Positions 41,953 through 50,196 of a stretch of DNA of 64,000 nt are shown one piece after another. Positions within the stretch are counted from its first letter, which is position 1. Each line of letters opens with the position of its first letter. Under the pieces are notes generated by a model. It had not been told where the DNA came from and did no database searches. It saw nothing but the letters and a program-made list of their open reading frames with translations. Both the position numbers and the translations under genes were made by a program. The stretch covers positions 682,001 through 746,000 of the forward strand of contig FNAW01000002.1 in NCBI GenBank assembly GCA_900102115.1, given 5' to 3'. This DNA is from Blastococcus fimeti (GTDB lineage: Bacteria; Actinomycetota; Actinomycetes; Mycobacteriales; Geodermatophilaceae).

Positions 41953-42993
41953 TCAGCTGAGCGCGGCGGCCCGGCGACGGCCGAGCACGGTCAGGCCGAG
42001 ACCCAGAGCGAGCGCCAGCAGTCCGCCGAGCAGCGCCGGCGCGACCGGGCTGCCGGTGTAGGCGAGCGTCGAGCCGGTACCGGCGGCCTTCGTGTCCGCG
42101 CCGCCCTCAGCGCCCATCGACACCGGAGTGCTCACCGGAACGACACCGCGGAGAGCGCCCGGCTGACCGGACACCGGGGTTCCCGGCGTGCCCGGCACGA
42201 CGGGAGTTACCGGCACGAACGCCGAGGAACACGTGGTGCTCGCGCTACCCAGGATGCCGACGCCGATCCCGCAGACGCTGACCGGCGCATCGACGTCGAC
42301 GACCGGGTCCGTGCCGTCCGTCGAACCGCCCGAGCCGGACGCCGGCGCGGTGCAGGTCGCGCCCGCGTCGCCCAGGACGCCCGCGGCGACGCCGCAGACG
42401 GTGACCGGTGCGTCGACGTCAGCCACGGTGCCGTCCGTAGCACCAGCCGCGGCAGGCGCAGCGCAGGTCGCGTCGGCGTCGCCCAGGACGCCAACGGCGG
42501 TGCCGCACACCAGCACCGGGACGTCGGCGTCAACCAGCGAGGCGTCATCAGCACCGCCGCCCGACGTCGCCGGAGCGCCGGAGGACGACCCACTCGCGGT
42601 CGCGTCGCCCAGCACGCCGATTGCGTTGCCGGTGACGGTCACCGGCACGTCGACGTCCACCGCCGAGCCGGAGCCCCCGCCGGTCGCGGGAACGGCCGCG
42701 GGCTGGGCCGCGTCGACCCCGCCGGCGTCGGCGGCGTTGCCGCCGATGCTGATCGGCACCGTGACCGCCAGACCACCGAGGTCGACGCCCAACGTGCCGT
42801 CGAGCGCCGGCAGGTCGATCTCGGCCGGGGTGGTGCCGGCGGTGCCCAGCACCGCCAGTGCGTTGTCGGTGACGGTGACCGGAACGGTCACCTCGGCCGC
42901 GTTCTCGTCGGCGGACGCGAGGCCCGTGCCGGCGGTCAGCAGACCGCCGGTAATCAGGGCCGTCTGCAGCCCGCGCTTCATCCACACGTTCAT
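41953..42993 (-). CDS. Secreted chaplin-like repeat protein with LAXTG sortase signal
   Basis: 346 residues. A signal peptide (KRGLQTALITGGLLTAGTGLASA) is followed by five clear copies, and one degenerate one, of a unit like V-D-V-P-V-T-V-x-G-N-A-x-x-V-L-G-D-A-x-A-T-C, with Ser/Gly/Ala-rich spacers. The units recall the chaplin domain of Streptomyces; three of them carry the paired cysteines. The C-terminus has LAYTG, a hydrophobic helix and RRR, which fits the class E sortase LAXTG anchor. It should be covalently attached to the wall and may form an amyloid-like surface layer. The ATG at 42993 has GAAGGA upstream. Confidence 0.85.
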   Translation of the reverse strand: MNVWMKRGLQTALITGGLLTAGTGLASADENAAEVTVPVTVTDNALAVLGTAGTTPAEIDLPALDGTLGVDLGGLAVTVPISIGGNAADAGGVDAAQPAAVPATGGGSGSAVDVDVPVTVTGNAIGVLGDATASGSSSGAPATSGGGADDASLVDADVPVLVCGTAVGVLGDADATCAAPAAAGATDGTVADVDAPVTVCGVAAGVLGDAGATCTAPASGSGGSTDGTDPVVDVDAPVSVCGIGVGILGSASTTCSSAFVPVTPVVPGTPGTPVSGQPGALRGVVPVSTPVSMGAEGGADTKAAGTGSTLAYTGSPVAPALLGGLLALALGLGLTVLGRRRAAALS

Positions 42994-43078
42994 GAGGTGT
43001 CCTTCTCTGACTGAGGGACCGGTCCGATCGGACCGGCTTGGGGTGGCCGCGGTCAGCGCAGGGCTGACCAGGGCGTCC

Positions 43079-43936
43079 TCAGTCGGGAGCGAAGGAAGGG
43101 TCGAGCGCGCGGTCTGCTGCCGCGTCTCGTGCGCCGTCGGCCGCGGCGCCCAGCGCCAGGAGGCCGACGGCGGGAACAGCAGGCGGCACATCGGCCGCGT
43201 GCTGGTCAGGGGACGACGGCCCGGAGGCCGCCGCCGGTGCCGGTGCGCCGGACGGCAGGGCCGGTCCGGGCACCGGCACGTTGCGCCCGCCGGGGACAGG
43301 GGCGGGAGCATCGAGGGAAGCGCCGGTCAGCTGCCCGACGACGGCGCCGGTACGGGTGCCCGAACCGGCCGTCGCGGCCGTGGGAACGCAGCCGGCGATC
43401 TCCCCGCTCATCGGAACGAGCACGGGAGCGTCCAGCGCGGACGGGCTGTCGACGACGGTCACGGCCGGCTCAGCGAGCACCGCAGGCACGGGCGCCAGGA
43501 CGGCGACGGGCCGCAGCACCGGCTCGAGCACCGGCCGCAGCGGAGCCACCACCGGCTCCACGACGGGCGAGAGCACCGGCGACAGGGCGCCGACCACCGG
43601 CGCGGTGACGGGCTCGACGGCCCGGAGCACGGGCGCGACCAGCCGCTCCCCCACCGGCGCCAGTGTCTGCGCGATCGGCGTCACGGTCGTGTCGACGACG
43701 GGCGCCACGACCGGCGCGACGGCGGTGGTGACCGGGGTCAGCAGGTCACCGGTCAGGTCGGCAAGCCCCTGCACCGACGCAGTCGGCTGCGCAGGAACGG
43801 GCTCTGCAGCCGCGGCGGAGGAGGTCGCCGAGCCGGCCAGCCAGACCCCAGCGGCGAGGCCGGACAGCACCAGCACGCGGCGTGCCGTCGGCGAGCCCCA
43901 CGGTCGGCGGAGGGCAGCGGTCATGGTCATGGCCAT
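43079..43936 (-). CDS. Secreted Val/Pro-rich low-complexity protein
   Basis: 285 residues. The N-terminus carries a signal peptide (RRVLVLSGLAAGVWLAGSATSSAAAAEP). The mature part has many PV, VAP and TPV steps in an irregular repeat (for example TAVAPVVAPVVDTTVTPIA), then a Pro/Ala-rich region ending in SFAPD. There is no catalytic motif or anchor. It is probably an extracellular structural or wall-associated protein. The ATG at 43936 follows GAGGAGGAG. The gene reads in the same direction as the LAXTG surface protein 85 bp further on, and away from a GGDEF-EAL gene. Confidence 0.72.
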   Translation of the reverse strand: MAMTMTAALRRPWGSPTARRVLVLSGLAAGVWLAGSATSSAAAAEPVPAQPTASVQGLADLTGDLLTPVTTAVAPVVAPVVDTTVTPIAQTLAPVGERLVAPVLRAVEPVTAPVVGALSPVLSPVVEPVVAPLRPVLEPVLRPVAVLAPVPAVLAEPAVTVVDSPSALDAPVLVPMSGEIAGCVPTAATAGSGTRTGAVVGQLTGASLDAPAPVPGGRNVPVPGPALPSGAPAPAAASGPSSPDQHAADVPPAVPAVGLLALGAAADGARDAAADRALDPSFAPD

Positions 43937-44056
43937 CGCTCCTCCTCAACCGTCGGTGATTGGTGCGTTACGAGGAGTGAACGCCCGTGGCTCGGTCGCC
44001 GCCATCCGAACCGTGTCCCTCGATGGAGTGCTGCGCCGACAGGACGATGACCGTGC

Positions 44057-45901
44057 GTGACCGAGGACCTCCCCCCGACGGAGGAGAACGGCGGAGACAC
44101 GTTCAGGCCGGACGAGAAGTGGGACGATGCAGTTCCCATGAAGTGGTCCGGCGTCCCCGAGGTGGCGACCGCGCGCGTGATGACGCAGGCGCTCAGCACC
44201 CTCTACGTCTTCGGTGGCAGCGCCAGCCTGCTCGCCGTGCTCGGCGCCGACACCACGTGGGCCGACCGCGCGCCGGTGGCCGTCCTCGCGCTGTCCGCGC
44301 TGCTCGCCGGCGCCGTCGTCCTCCGGTTCGGCGCCCGCTGGCCGCGGCCCGCCTTCCACGTCGCCGTCCTGCAGGCGACGATCGTCGTCGTCGCCGGGGT
44401 GGTGCTGGCCGCCGACGCGCCTACGGCCGTGGCCATCGGCGCCCTGACCAGCTTCCTCGCGATCGCCGCGTGCTTCTTCTTCAGCCTGCCGCTCGCCGTC
44501 CTGCACACGGCCGTCGCCCTGGTCGGCCTTACCGGCGGTCTCATCGCCCAGGGCGACGTCGCCCTGTCCACCGCGCTCTCCCTTGATGCGATGGTCATCG
44601 GCCTCAGCGTCGTCACCCGCGGGCTCGTGCTGCGCGCCTCCAGCGCCAACCGCGACCCGCTCACCCGCCTGACCAACCGCCGCGGCTTCGACCAGGCGCT
44701 GCACGAGCTGATGCGCGCGGTGTCCCGCACCGGCGAGCCGATGTCGGCAGCCCTGCTCGACCTCGACCACTTCAAGGCCATCAACGACACCCAGGGCCAC
44801 GACGCCGGCGACCGCGTGCTGCGCCAGGTGGCCCGCGTGTGGCGCCGCGCCCTGCCCGAGTCCGCCGTGCTCGCCCGCCACGGCGGTGACGAGTTCGCCC
44901 TGCTGCTCCCCGGCATGCCGGGACCGGAAGCCCTCGAGCTGGTACGCCGGATCCGCGGGATGCACCCGGAGATCGGCATGTCCTGCGGCGTCGCCCAGCA
45001 CGAGCAGGGCGAGAGCGCCGCGCAGCTGATGCGCCGCGCCGACCTGGCGCTCTACACCGCCAAGGCCGCCGGCCGCGGGCGCTGCGAGCTCGGCGACGGT
45101 CCGGTGGCCTCGGACCTGGTCGTGGACCTCGCCGCAGCCCTGGACGCCGGCGCTGTCACCGTGCACTTCCAGCCGATCGTCGACCTGCTCGCGAACGCCG
45201 TCGTCGGGGTCGAGGCGCTGGCCCGCTGGACCCATCCGGAGCGCGGCCCCATCCGGCCCGACGAGTTCATCGCCGTCGCCGAGCAGCACGGGCTGATGCC
45301 CCGCCTCGGCGAGCAGGTGTTCCGCTCGGCCTGCACCCAGCTCGCCGCACTGCACGTCGCCACCGGCCGGCGCATCCGGCTCGGGGTCAACGTCTCCGGT
45401 CGCGAGCTGTCCGACCCCACGTACACCCAGCGGATCCGCGCCGTCCTGGCGGAGACGGGCTGGCCTGCGCAGGAGACCATCCTCGAGGTGACCGAGAGCC
45501 TCGTGGAGGCCGAGTCCTCCACCGCCGTGGCCGCCCTCCACGAGCTGCGCGCCCTCGGCTTCGGTGTCGCCATCGACGACTTCGGCACCGGCTTCTCGTC
45601 GCTGAGCCGCCTGGACACGCTGCCCTCGGCCATCCTGAAGCTCGACTCCTCGTTCATCGCCACCGTCGCCAGCTCGGAGCGCCGGGCCACGATGCTGCGC
45701 AGCATCGTGGGCATGGCCCACGTGCTGGGGATGGACGTCGTCGCCGAGGGCGTCGAGACGGCGGAGCAGGACGGCCTGCTGCGCACCATCGGCTGCCGGT
45801 TCGGGCAGGGCTACCTCTACGGCCGGCCCGCACCCCTGGCGGACGTCGTCCCGCTGCTCGAGCGCCGGTCCGACCGCGCCCCCGCCGCCCTGCGCGGCTG
45901 A
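44057..45901 (+). CDS. Membrane GGDEF-EAL protein
   Basis: 614 residues. About six hydrophobic helices (residues about 40-185) precede a GGDEF domain with an intact RHGGDEF site but no RxxD inhibition site, then an EAL domain with complete catalytic motifs: VGVEALARW, NVSGREL, EVTESL, IDDFGTGFSSL, LKLDSSFI and AEGVET. It could both make and break cyclic di-GMP. The sensor half matches the GGDEF protein at 25606. The GTG at 44057 is used; the ATG at 44138 (MKWSGVPEV) corresponds to the paralogue's N-terminus and may be the true start. It is divergent from secreted surface-protein genes. Confidence 0.88.
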   Translation: MTEDLPPTEENGGDTFRPDEKWDDAVPMKWSGVPEVATARVMTQALSTLYVFGGSASLLAVLGADTTWADRAPVAVLALSALLAGAVVLRFGARWPRPAFHVAVLQATIVVVAGVVLAADAPTAVAIGALTSFLAIAACFFFSLPLAVLHTAVALVGLTGGLIAQGDVALSTALSLDAMVIGLSVVTRGLVLRASSANRDPLTRLTNRRGFDQALHELMRAVSRTGEPMSAALLDLDHFKAINDTQGHDAGDRVLRQVARVWRRALPESAVLARHGGDEFALLLPGMPGPEALELVRRIRGMHPEIGMSCGVAQHEQGESAAQLMRRADLALYTAKAAGRGRCELGDGPVASDLVVDLAAALDAGAVTVHFQPIVDLLANAVVGVEALARWTHPERGPIRPDEFIAVAEQHGLMPRLGEQVFRSACTQLAALHVATGRRIRLGVNVSGRELSDPTYTQRIRAVLAETGWPAQETILEVTESLVEAESSTAVAALHELRALGFGVAIDDFGTGFSSLSRLDTLPSAILKLDSSFIATVASSERRATMLRSIVGMAHVLGMDVVAEGVETAEQDGLLRTIGCRFGQGYLYGRPAPLADVVPLLERRSDRAPAALRG

Positions 45902-45944
45902 CCCAGGGCTTCGAGCGAGCTCCGGCGCTGCCGGGAGGGCGCAC

Positions 45945-45950
45945 TAGCCT
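45945..45950 (+). promoter_or_regulatory. -10-like hexamer TAGCCT
   Basis: TAGCCT is 9 bases before the ATG at 45960, where no ribosome binding site is visible. Confidence 0.3.
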
Positions 45951-45959
45951 GCTCCGATC

Positions 45960-47054
45960 ATGGCGAAGAGCAGGAAGAAGCAGCGCGGCGACGCCGGTCA
46001 GCCGGCGCCGACTCCCGAGGAACATCTCGTCGATGCGCTCGGCGCGGCCCTCGACAACCCCTCGCCCGGTCCGCTCCTCGCCATCCTCGGGATGCTGCTC
46101 AGCGCCACCCGGGGCGAGGGGGCGCCGCCGGTGGCGGAGCTGGTCCGGAACCTGTCCGACATCGGCCGGCCGGAGAGCACGGCTGCATCACTCGGCATCG
46201 CCACCCTCACCGGCGACGTCGAGCTGCGCAGCCGCTTGCGGCGGGAGATCGGCGCCGCCGGCCAGGTGCTCCCCCGCTGGCTCGCAGAACTGGACCGCAC
46301 CGAGCCCGGTGACCGGGCGGTCGAGATCAGCACCGCGTACGGCGACGTCGACCACCTCCTGGTGAGCGCCACGGTGCCCGGCGGCCATCCGCTGACCGCG
46401 GTCGTCCGCGTGGACAACGAGCTGGGCGCCGTCGCCACCGACGGGTTCCTCGCCGAGCAGCCGTTGGACGCGGTCGTCCCGCAGATCCTCGAGGACACCG
46501 GCCCGGACGCCGCTGCCCGCGACCTCCCCACCGCCGACGCCCGTGCGCGCATCGAGGCCGCGCTCCGCGAGCTCCCCGGCTCCGACCGCGACGAGGGCTG
46601 GATCGAGCAGCGCGCGCTGATCACCTGGCTGGCCGGTCTGCTGCCGCCCGGCGGCGAGGTCCCGGACTCCGAGCTGTCCGACGACGAACTGGACGGGATC
46701 GCCCAGCACTTCCTGAACAGCTCCTCCGGCATCGCGTGGTCCACGGACGACCTCCGCCCCCTGCTGGACGACGTCCTCGCCTCCGCCAGCGGCAACGGCC
46801 GCGGGGACCCGCTGATCTGGAGCCCGCACAACGTGCAGCGCGTCCTGGACCCCGAGCTCTGGTTCCTCGACGCCGAGACGCCGTACCTGGAACGGGCTCC
46901 GGAACTGCTGCGCGACCTCGTCCGCTACGGGCACGCCGAGCGCGGGCTGCGGCCCGAGCTCACGACCCTCGCGCTGGCCGCCGTCGACGCCTCCGTGACC
47001 GCTTTCGTCGCCGCCGTGCGCAGGCTGGCGGAGGCCGACTCCGACCCCGAGTAG
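45960..47054 (+). CDS. Hypothetical protein, 364 aa
   Basis: 364 residues, acidic, without membrane segments, cysteine clusters or a motif I can assign. The first residues are basic (MAKSRKKQRGDAGQP). Regular Leu/Ala spacing suggests an all-helical fold, with an acidic loop (DSELSDDELDGIAQHF) near the middle. Sequence style and length match actinobacterial hypothetical proteins with an N-terminal basic tail. The start fits a leaderless promoter. The function is unknown. Confidence 0.65.
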   Translation: MAKSRKKQRGDAGQPAPTPEEHLVDALGAALDNPSPGPLLAILGMLLSATRGEGAPPVAELVRNLSDIGRPESTAASLGIATLTGDVELRSRLRREIGAAGQVLPRWLAELDRTEPGDRAVEISTAYGDVDHLLVSATVPGGHPLTAVVRVDNELGAVATDGFLAEQPLDAVVPQILEDTGPDAAARDLPTADARARIEAALRELPGSDRDEGWIEQRALITWLAGLLPPGGEVPDSELSDDELDGIAQHFLNSSSGIAWSTDDLRPLLDDVLASASGNGRGDPLIWSPHNVQRVLDPELWFLDAETPYLERAPELLRDLVRYGHAERGLRPELTTLALAAVDASVTAFVAAVRRLAEADSDPE

Positions 47055-47224
47055 GGGTCCAGAGCGCACGACCGAGGTGCGTCCTCGCCAAAGGTGCGAA
47101 ACTGGGGTCAGTCGACCGTCGGCGGGGCGCCTCCACGCCTCACCGACCGGTCGATGCGCTCCCGCCTACCAGGAGCGCTGAGGGCCCCCGCGGGACTCGT
47201 CACCCACCGAACGAACGGAAACCC

Positions 47225-48058
47225 TTGGCTCTCATCGCCTGTCCGAAGTGCAACAGCGAGGACATCACCGGCACCGCCCAGCCGGACAGCACGCTGCTGA
47301 TCCACTGCGCCGACTGCGGCCACGAGTGGCTGCGCGGCGAGGCCCGCCGCGACCCGGGCCGCCCGGCGGTGCAGACGATCGACTCCCTGCACTCCACCTT
47401 CCCGACCGCGGCCTCGGTCCGCCCCGACGTCCGCGAGCGGGTGGAGCTCCTCAAGTCCGAGTTCCAGCTCAACCGCCCCGAGCCCGACCCCGACGTCGCC
47501 GCCTTCCGCGAGCGCTACCAGGCGCTGTTCACCGCCGAGGGCCTCGGCGAGGCGACCCCGGAGCAGCTGCTGCACTTCGCCACCTCCCCCACCCTTGCCA
47601 ACGCCGGCAACATGTCCGGCCTCAACCGCGCGTGGAAGACCCAGGGCGAGGCGACGGCGGCGCAGAAGGTGCGCGAGTCGATCGAGTACCTCGTGCACGG
47701 CCCCGCGAGCCTGCGCATCGAGGACCGGCTCACCCAGCTGATCGACGGCAAGAAGATCGGCCTGCCCTCGTTCAACAAGGAGCCCCTGCTCACCAAGGTG
47801 CTCTGCGTCGTCGAGCCCGAGCGGTTCCTGCCGGTGCTCAAGTACACGGCGCCGACCGACGGCAAGAAGGAGATCGCCAAGCTGGTCTTCGACCTCGACC
47901 TGCCGGCCGCCGAGAAGGTCGCCTGGACGATCGGGCGCGTGGCGATCTGGAGCAACGACCTGCTGCGCTCGCTCGTCGGCAACGACATCCCCGACCTGCA
48001 CCAGGCCGTCGCGTTCCTCGCCTGGGCGAAGACCCGGCCGGCGCTGTCCCGCTCCTGA
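47225..48058 (+). CDS. Zinc-ribbon hypothetical protein
   Basis: 277 residues from a TTG at 47225. The N-terminal zinc ribbon has CPKCN and CADCG, about 20 residues apart. The rest is helical and soluble, with LLKSEFQLNRP, then GNMSGLNRAWKTQGE and DGKKIGLPSFNKEPLLTKVLC; I do not recognise it. No ATG or GTG in frame is near the zinc ribbon, and GGAAA precedes the TTG. It may bind nucleic acid or act as a regulator. A perfect 15-bp hairpin follows. Confidence 0.65.
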   Translation: MALIACPKCNSEDITGTAQPDSTLLIHCADCGHEWLRGEARRDPGRPAVQTIDSLHSTFPTAASVRPDVRERVELLKSEFQLNRPEPDPDVAAFRERYQALFTAEGLGEATPEQLLHFATSPTLANAGNMSGLNRAWKTQGEATAAQKVRESIEYLVHGPASLRIEDRLTQLIDGKKIGLPSFNKEPLLTKVLCVVEPERFLPVLKYTAPTDGKKEIAKLVFDLDLPAAEKVAWTIGRVAIWSNDLLRSLVGNDIPDLHQAVAFLAWAKTRPALSRS

Positions 48059-48075
48059 CCTGTTCCTGATCGACC

Positions 48076-48113
48076 CGCGAGCCCCGCACCGCCTCGGTGG
48101 TGCGGGGCTCGCG
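48076..48113 (+). terminator. Hairpin terminator
   Basis: Perfect 15-bp stem (48076-48090 with 48099-48113) with an 8-base loop, just after the zinc-ribbon gene. Confidence 0.75.
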
Positions 48114-48225
48114 TGCGTCCGGGACCGGTGACCTTCGTCCGTGGACAGCACCCCGGGACGCCAGCAGCATGGCCGGTGCGGCGACGCCGCCCGGGCGCCG
48201 CGCCTGTCTGCGGAAGGGGGGCGTC

Positions 48226-48849
48226 ATGTACGCCCGAACCACGACCGTCATGGCCGATCCGAAGCGCATGCACGAGGGCGTCGCCGACGTCCGCGACAAC
48301 GTCATGCCCGCCGTCGGGAAGATGGACGGTTACACCGGCCTGTCCATGCTCGCCGACCGCAGCTCCGGCCGCTGCATCGTCACGACCGGCTGGGAGAGCG
48401 CCGACGCGCTGGCCGCCAGTCGCGACCGGGTGATGCAGCTGCGGCAGCAGGCCGCCGACCGGTTCGGCGCCCGCGACACCGAGGTGCAGGAGTGGGAGAT
48501 CGCGGTCATGCACCGGCTGCACGCCGCCGGCGACGACTCCTGCGCCCGCGTCCTGTGGAGCCGCATCGACCCCGCGCGGACCGACGAGACCCTGGACGCC
48601 TTCCGCAGCCAGATCGTCCCGGCGATGGACGACGTCCCCGGCTTCTGCAGCCTGAGCCTGCTCATCGACCGGGAGACCGGCACGGGCTCGCTGACCACCG
48701 TCTACGCCGACCGCGCCGCCATGGACGCGACCCGGGACCAGATCTCGGCCATGCGCGACGCCTTCACCACGCAGATGGGCGTCATGGTCACCGCCGAGGC
48801 CGAGTTCGACGTCGTGCTGCACAGCCTCCGGGTGCCCGAGCTGGTCTGA
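48226..48849 (+). CDS. Tandem ABM-like (ferredoxin-fold) protein
   Basis: 207 residues. Two similar halves (about 1-100 and 110-207) each look like a dimeric alpha-beta barrel of the antibiotic-biosynthesis-monooxygenase kind: YARTTTVMADPKRMHEGVA ... VMPAVGKMDGYTGLSML, and ARVLWSRIDPARTDETLD ... VPAMDDVPGFCSLSLL. The ligand or substrate is unknown. The ATG at 48226 follows a G-rich ribosome binding site (GGAAGGGGGG). A hairpin terminator follows the stop, so it is separate from the fmd genes. Confidence 0.72.
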   Translation: MYARTTTVMADPKRMHEGVADVRDNVMPAVGKMDGYTGLSMLADRSSGRCIVTTGWESADALAASRDRVMQLRQQAADRFGARDTEVQEWEIAVMHRLHAAGDDSCARVLWSRIDPARTDETLDAFRSQIVPAMDDVPGFCSLSLLIDRETGTGSLTTVYADRAAMDATRDQISAMRDAFTTQMGVMVTAEAEFDVVLHSLRVPELV

Positions 48850-48856
48850 GGCGGGC

Positions 48857-48885
48857 GGGCGGCCGGCAGCTACCCCCGGCCGCCC
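48857..48885 (+). terminator. Hairpin terminator
   Basis: Perfect 10-bp stem (48857-48866 with 48876-48885) and 9-base loop, directly after the ABM-like gene. Confidence 0.6.
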
Positions 48886-49008
48886 GACACCCCGGCGCGG
48901 GTGGACCACAGCGGGTGAGGGCACGCCAGACCCCCGCCGGGGTGGTGCCACCACCCACCGCATGATCACCGCGGCTCTTGACCGGCCGTCCGGCCGGCGA
49001 GCACGGTG

Positions 49009-49039
49009 GCCGTCCGATCGCACACCGCGATCGGACGGC
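49009..49039 (+). promoter_or_regulatory. Perfect 13-bp hairpin in fmdB leader
   Basis: Arms 49009-49021 and 49027-49039 are perfectly complementary around a 5-base loop, ending 28 bases before the fmdB ATG. It could be a repressor operator or an attenuator controlling the formamide cluster. A second, 6-bp repeat (CCGGCC-GTCC-GGCCGG) lies just upstream at 48982-48997. Confidence 0.5.
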
Positions 49040-49067
49040 AGCGGGGGACGCGCCGACGAGGACGCCC

Positions 49068-49352
49068 ATGGCCATCTACGTGTACCGGTGTGACACCCAC
49101 GGCGCCACGGAGCGCTCGCTCCCCATCGGCACCGCCCAGCGGACGACGGAGTGCACCACCTGCGGGGCGACCGCGTTCCGCGTCTACACCGCGCCCCGGC
49201 TGTCCCTCGGCGACGCCACCCGCCGCGCGCTCATCGACCGGACCGAGCGCTCCGCGGACCAGCCCGACGTCGTCTCCTCCCCCGGCCCCCGGCCGACCCG
49301 CCGGGCCCCGGTGGCCGCCAACCCGGCGCTGCGCCGGCTGCCGCGGCCCTGA
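49068..49352 (+). CDS. fmdB: FmdB-family zinc-ribbon protein
   Basis: 94 residues. The start MAIYVYRCDTHG is the typical FmdB opening (MPIYEYRC..CG), followed by ECTTCGATAFRVY, so the zinc site has three Cys and one His in place of the first ribbon's second Cys. An Arg/Pro-rich tail follows. FmdB was described as a putative regulator next to formamidase and amide-transport genes in Methylophilus, and the same neighbourhood is kept here. It stands first in fmdB-amiS-fmdA, 56 bp before amiS. Confidence 0.82.
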   Translation: MAIYVYRCDTHGATERSLPIGTAQRTTECTTCGATAFRVYTAPRLSLGDATRRALIDRTERSADQPDVVSSPGPRPTRRAPVAANPALRRLPRP

Positions 49353-49408
49353 CGCACATTCGATCCACGGGGGACCGCCAGGCCGTACACCGAGCGAAGG
49401 GACACCCC

Positions 49409-50110
49409 ATGGCCAGCGTGGGACTGCTGTACGTCGGAGCCGTACTGATCCTCAACGGCCTGATGCTGCTCGGCTTCGTGGACGCCCGTGCGGCCGCGCC
49501 CCTCAACCTCTTCGTCGGCGCCCTGCAGGTGATCACCCCGACCTATCTGGTCTTCACCGCCGACGGCGACGCGAACACCATCCTCTTCGCCTCCGGCCTG
49601 TACCTGTTCGGCTTCACCTACCTGTACGTCGGCATCAACCTGCTGGCCGGCCTCGACGGCACCGGGCTCGGCTGGTTCTCCGCGTTCGTCGCCTGCTGCG
49701 CCCTGGTCTACGCGGGCCTGAACTTCGGCCGCCTCGACGACGCCGCCTTCGGTGTCATCTGGCTCTACTGGGCGGTCCTGTGGGCCCTGTTCTTCGTCGT
49801 CCTCGGCCTCAAGCGCGAGGAGTGGACCCGGGCCACCGGCCTGGTGGCCGTCGTCGCCGGCGTCTTCTCCGGCGCCGTCCCGGCGTTCATGCTGCTCACC
49901 GAGGTCTGGGACGACTACCTCACCGAGTCGGCGATCGTCCTCGCCGTCATCTTCCTCGCTTCACTGGCGCTCGCCCTCCGACTGCGCGGACCACAGCCGG
50001 CCGCGGCAGAACCCGCCCCCGAACTGCGGGAGGGCACTGCCCCGCCGTCGCACCGTGCCGACGTCCCCACGGCGCGTCCGGGCACGACCGCCACCGGCGA
50101 GAGGAGGTGA
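49409..50110 (+). CDS. amiS: AmiS/UreI-family amide or urea channel
   Basis: 233 residues, with six hydrophobic helices in the first 180 (SVGLLYVGAVLILNGLMLLGF ... SAFVACCALVYAGLNFG ... YWAVLWALFFVVLGLKREEW) and a hydrophilic tail. The order and spacing of Trp and acidic residues fit AmiS/UreI, which pass short amides or urea. With the formamidase downstream it would bring in formamide or acetamide. The ATG at 49409 has GAAGGG upstream; fmdA follows after 86 bp. Confidence 0.88.
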   Translation: MASVGLLYVGAVLILNGLMLLGFVDARAAAPLNLFVGALQVITPTYLVFTADGDANTILFASGLYLFGFTYLYVGINLLAGLDGTGLGWFSAFVACCALVYAGLNFGRLDDAAFGVIWLYWAVLWALFFVVLGLKREEWTRATGLVAVVAGVFSGAVPAFMLLTEVWDDYLTESAIVLAVIFLASLALALRLRGPQPAAAEPAPELREGTAPPSHRADVPTARPGTTATGERR

Positions 50111-50196
50111 GCGGCCCGCTGTCCGCACTCGCGCCACGCCGTCCCCACCGTGCTGCGCCGCACCGGAGCAGCCGCTCAGAGCCCCGGAGGTAGACC

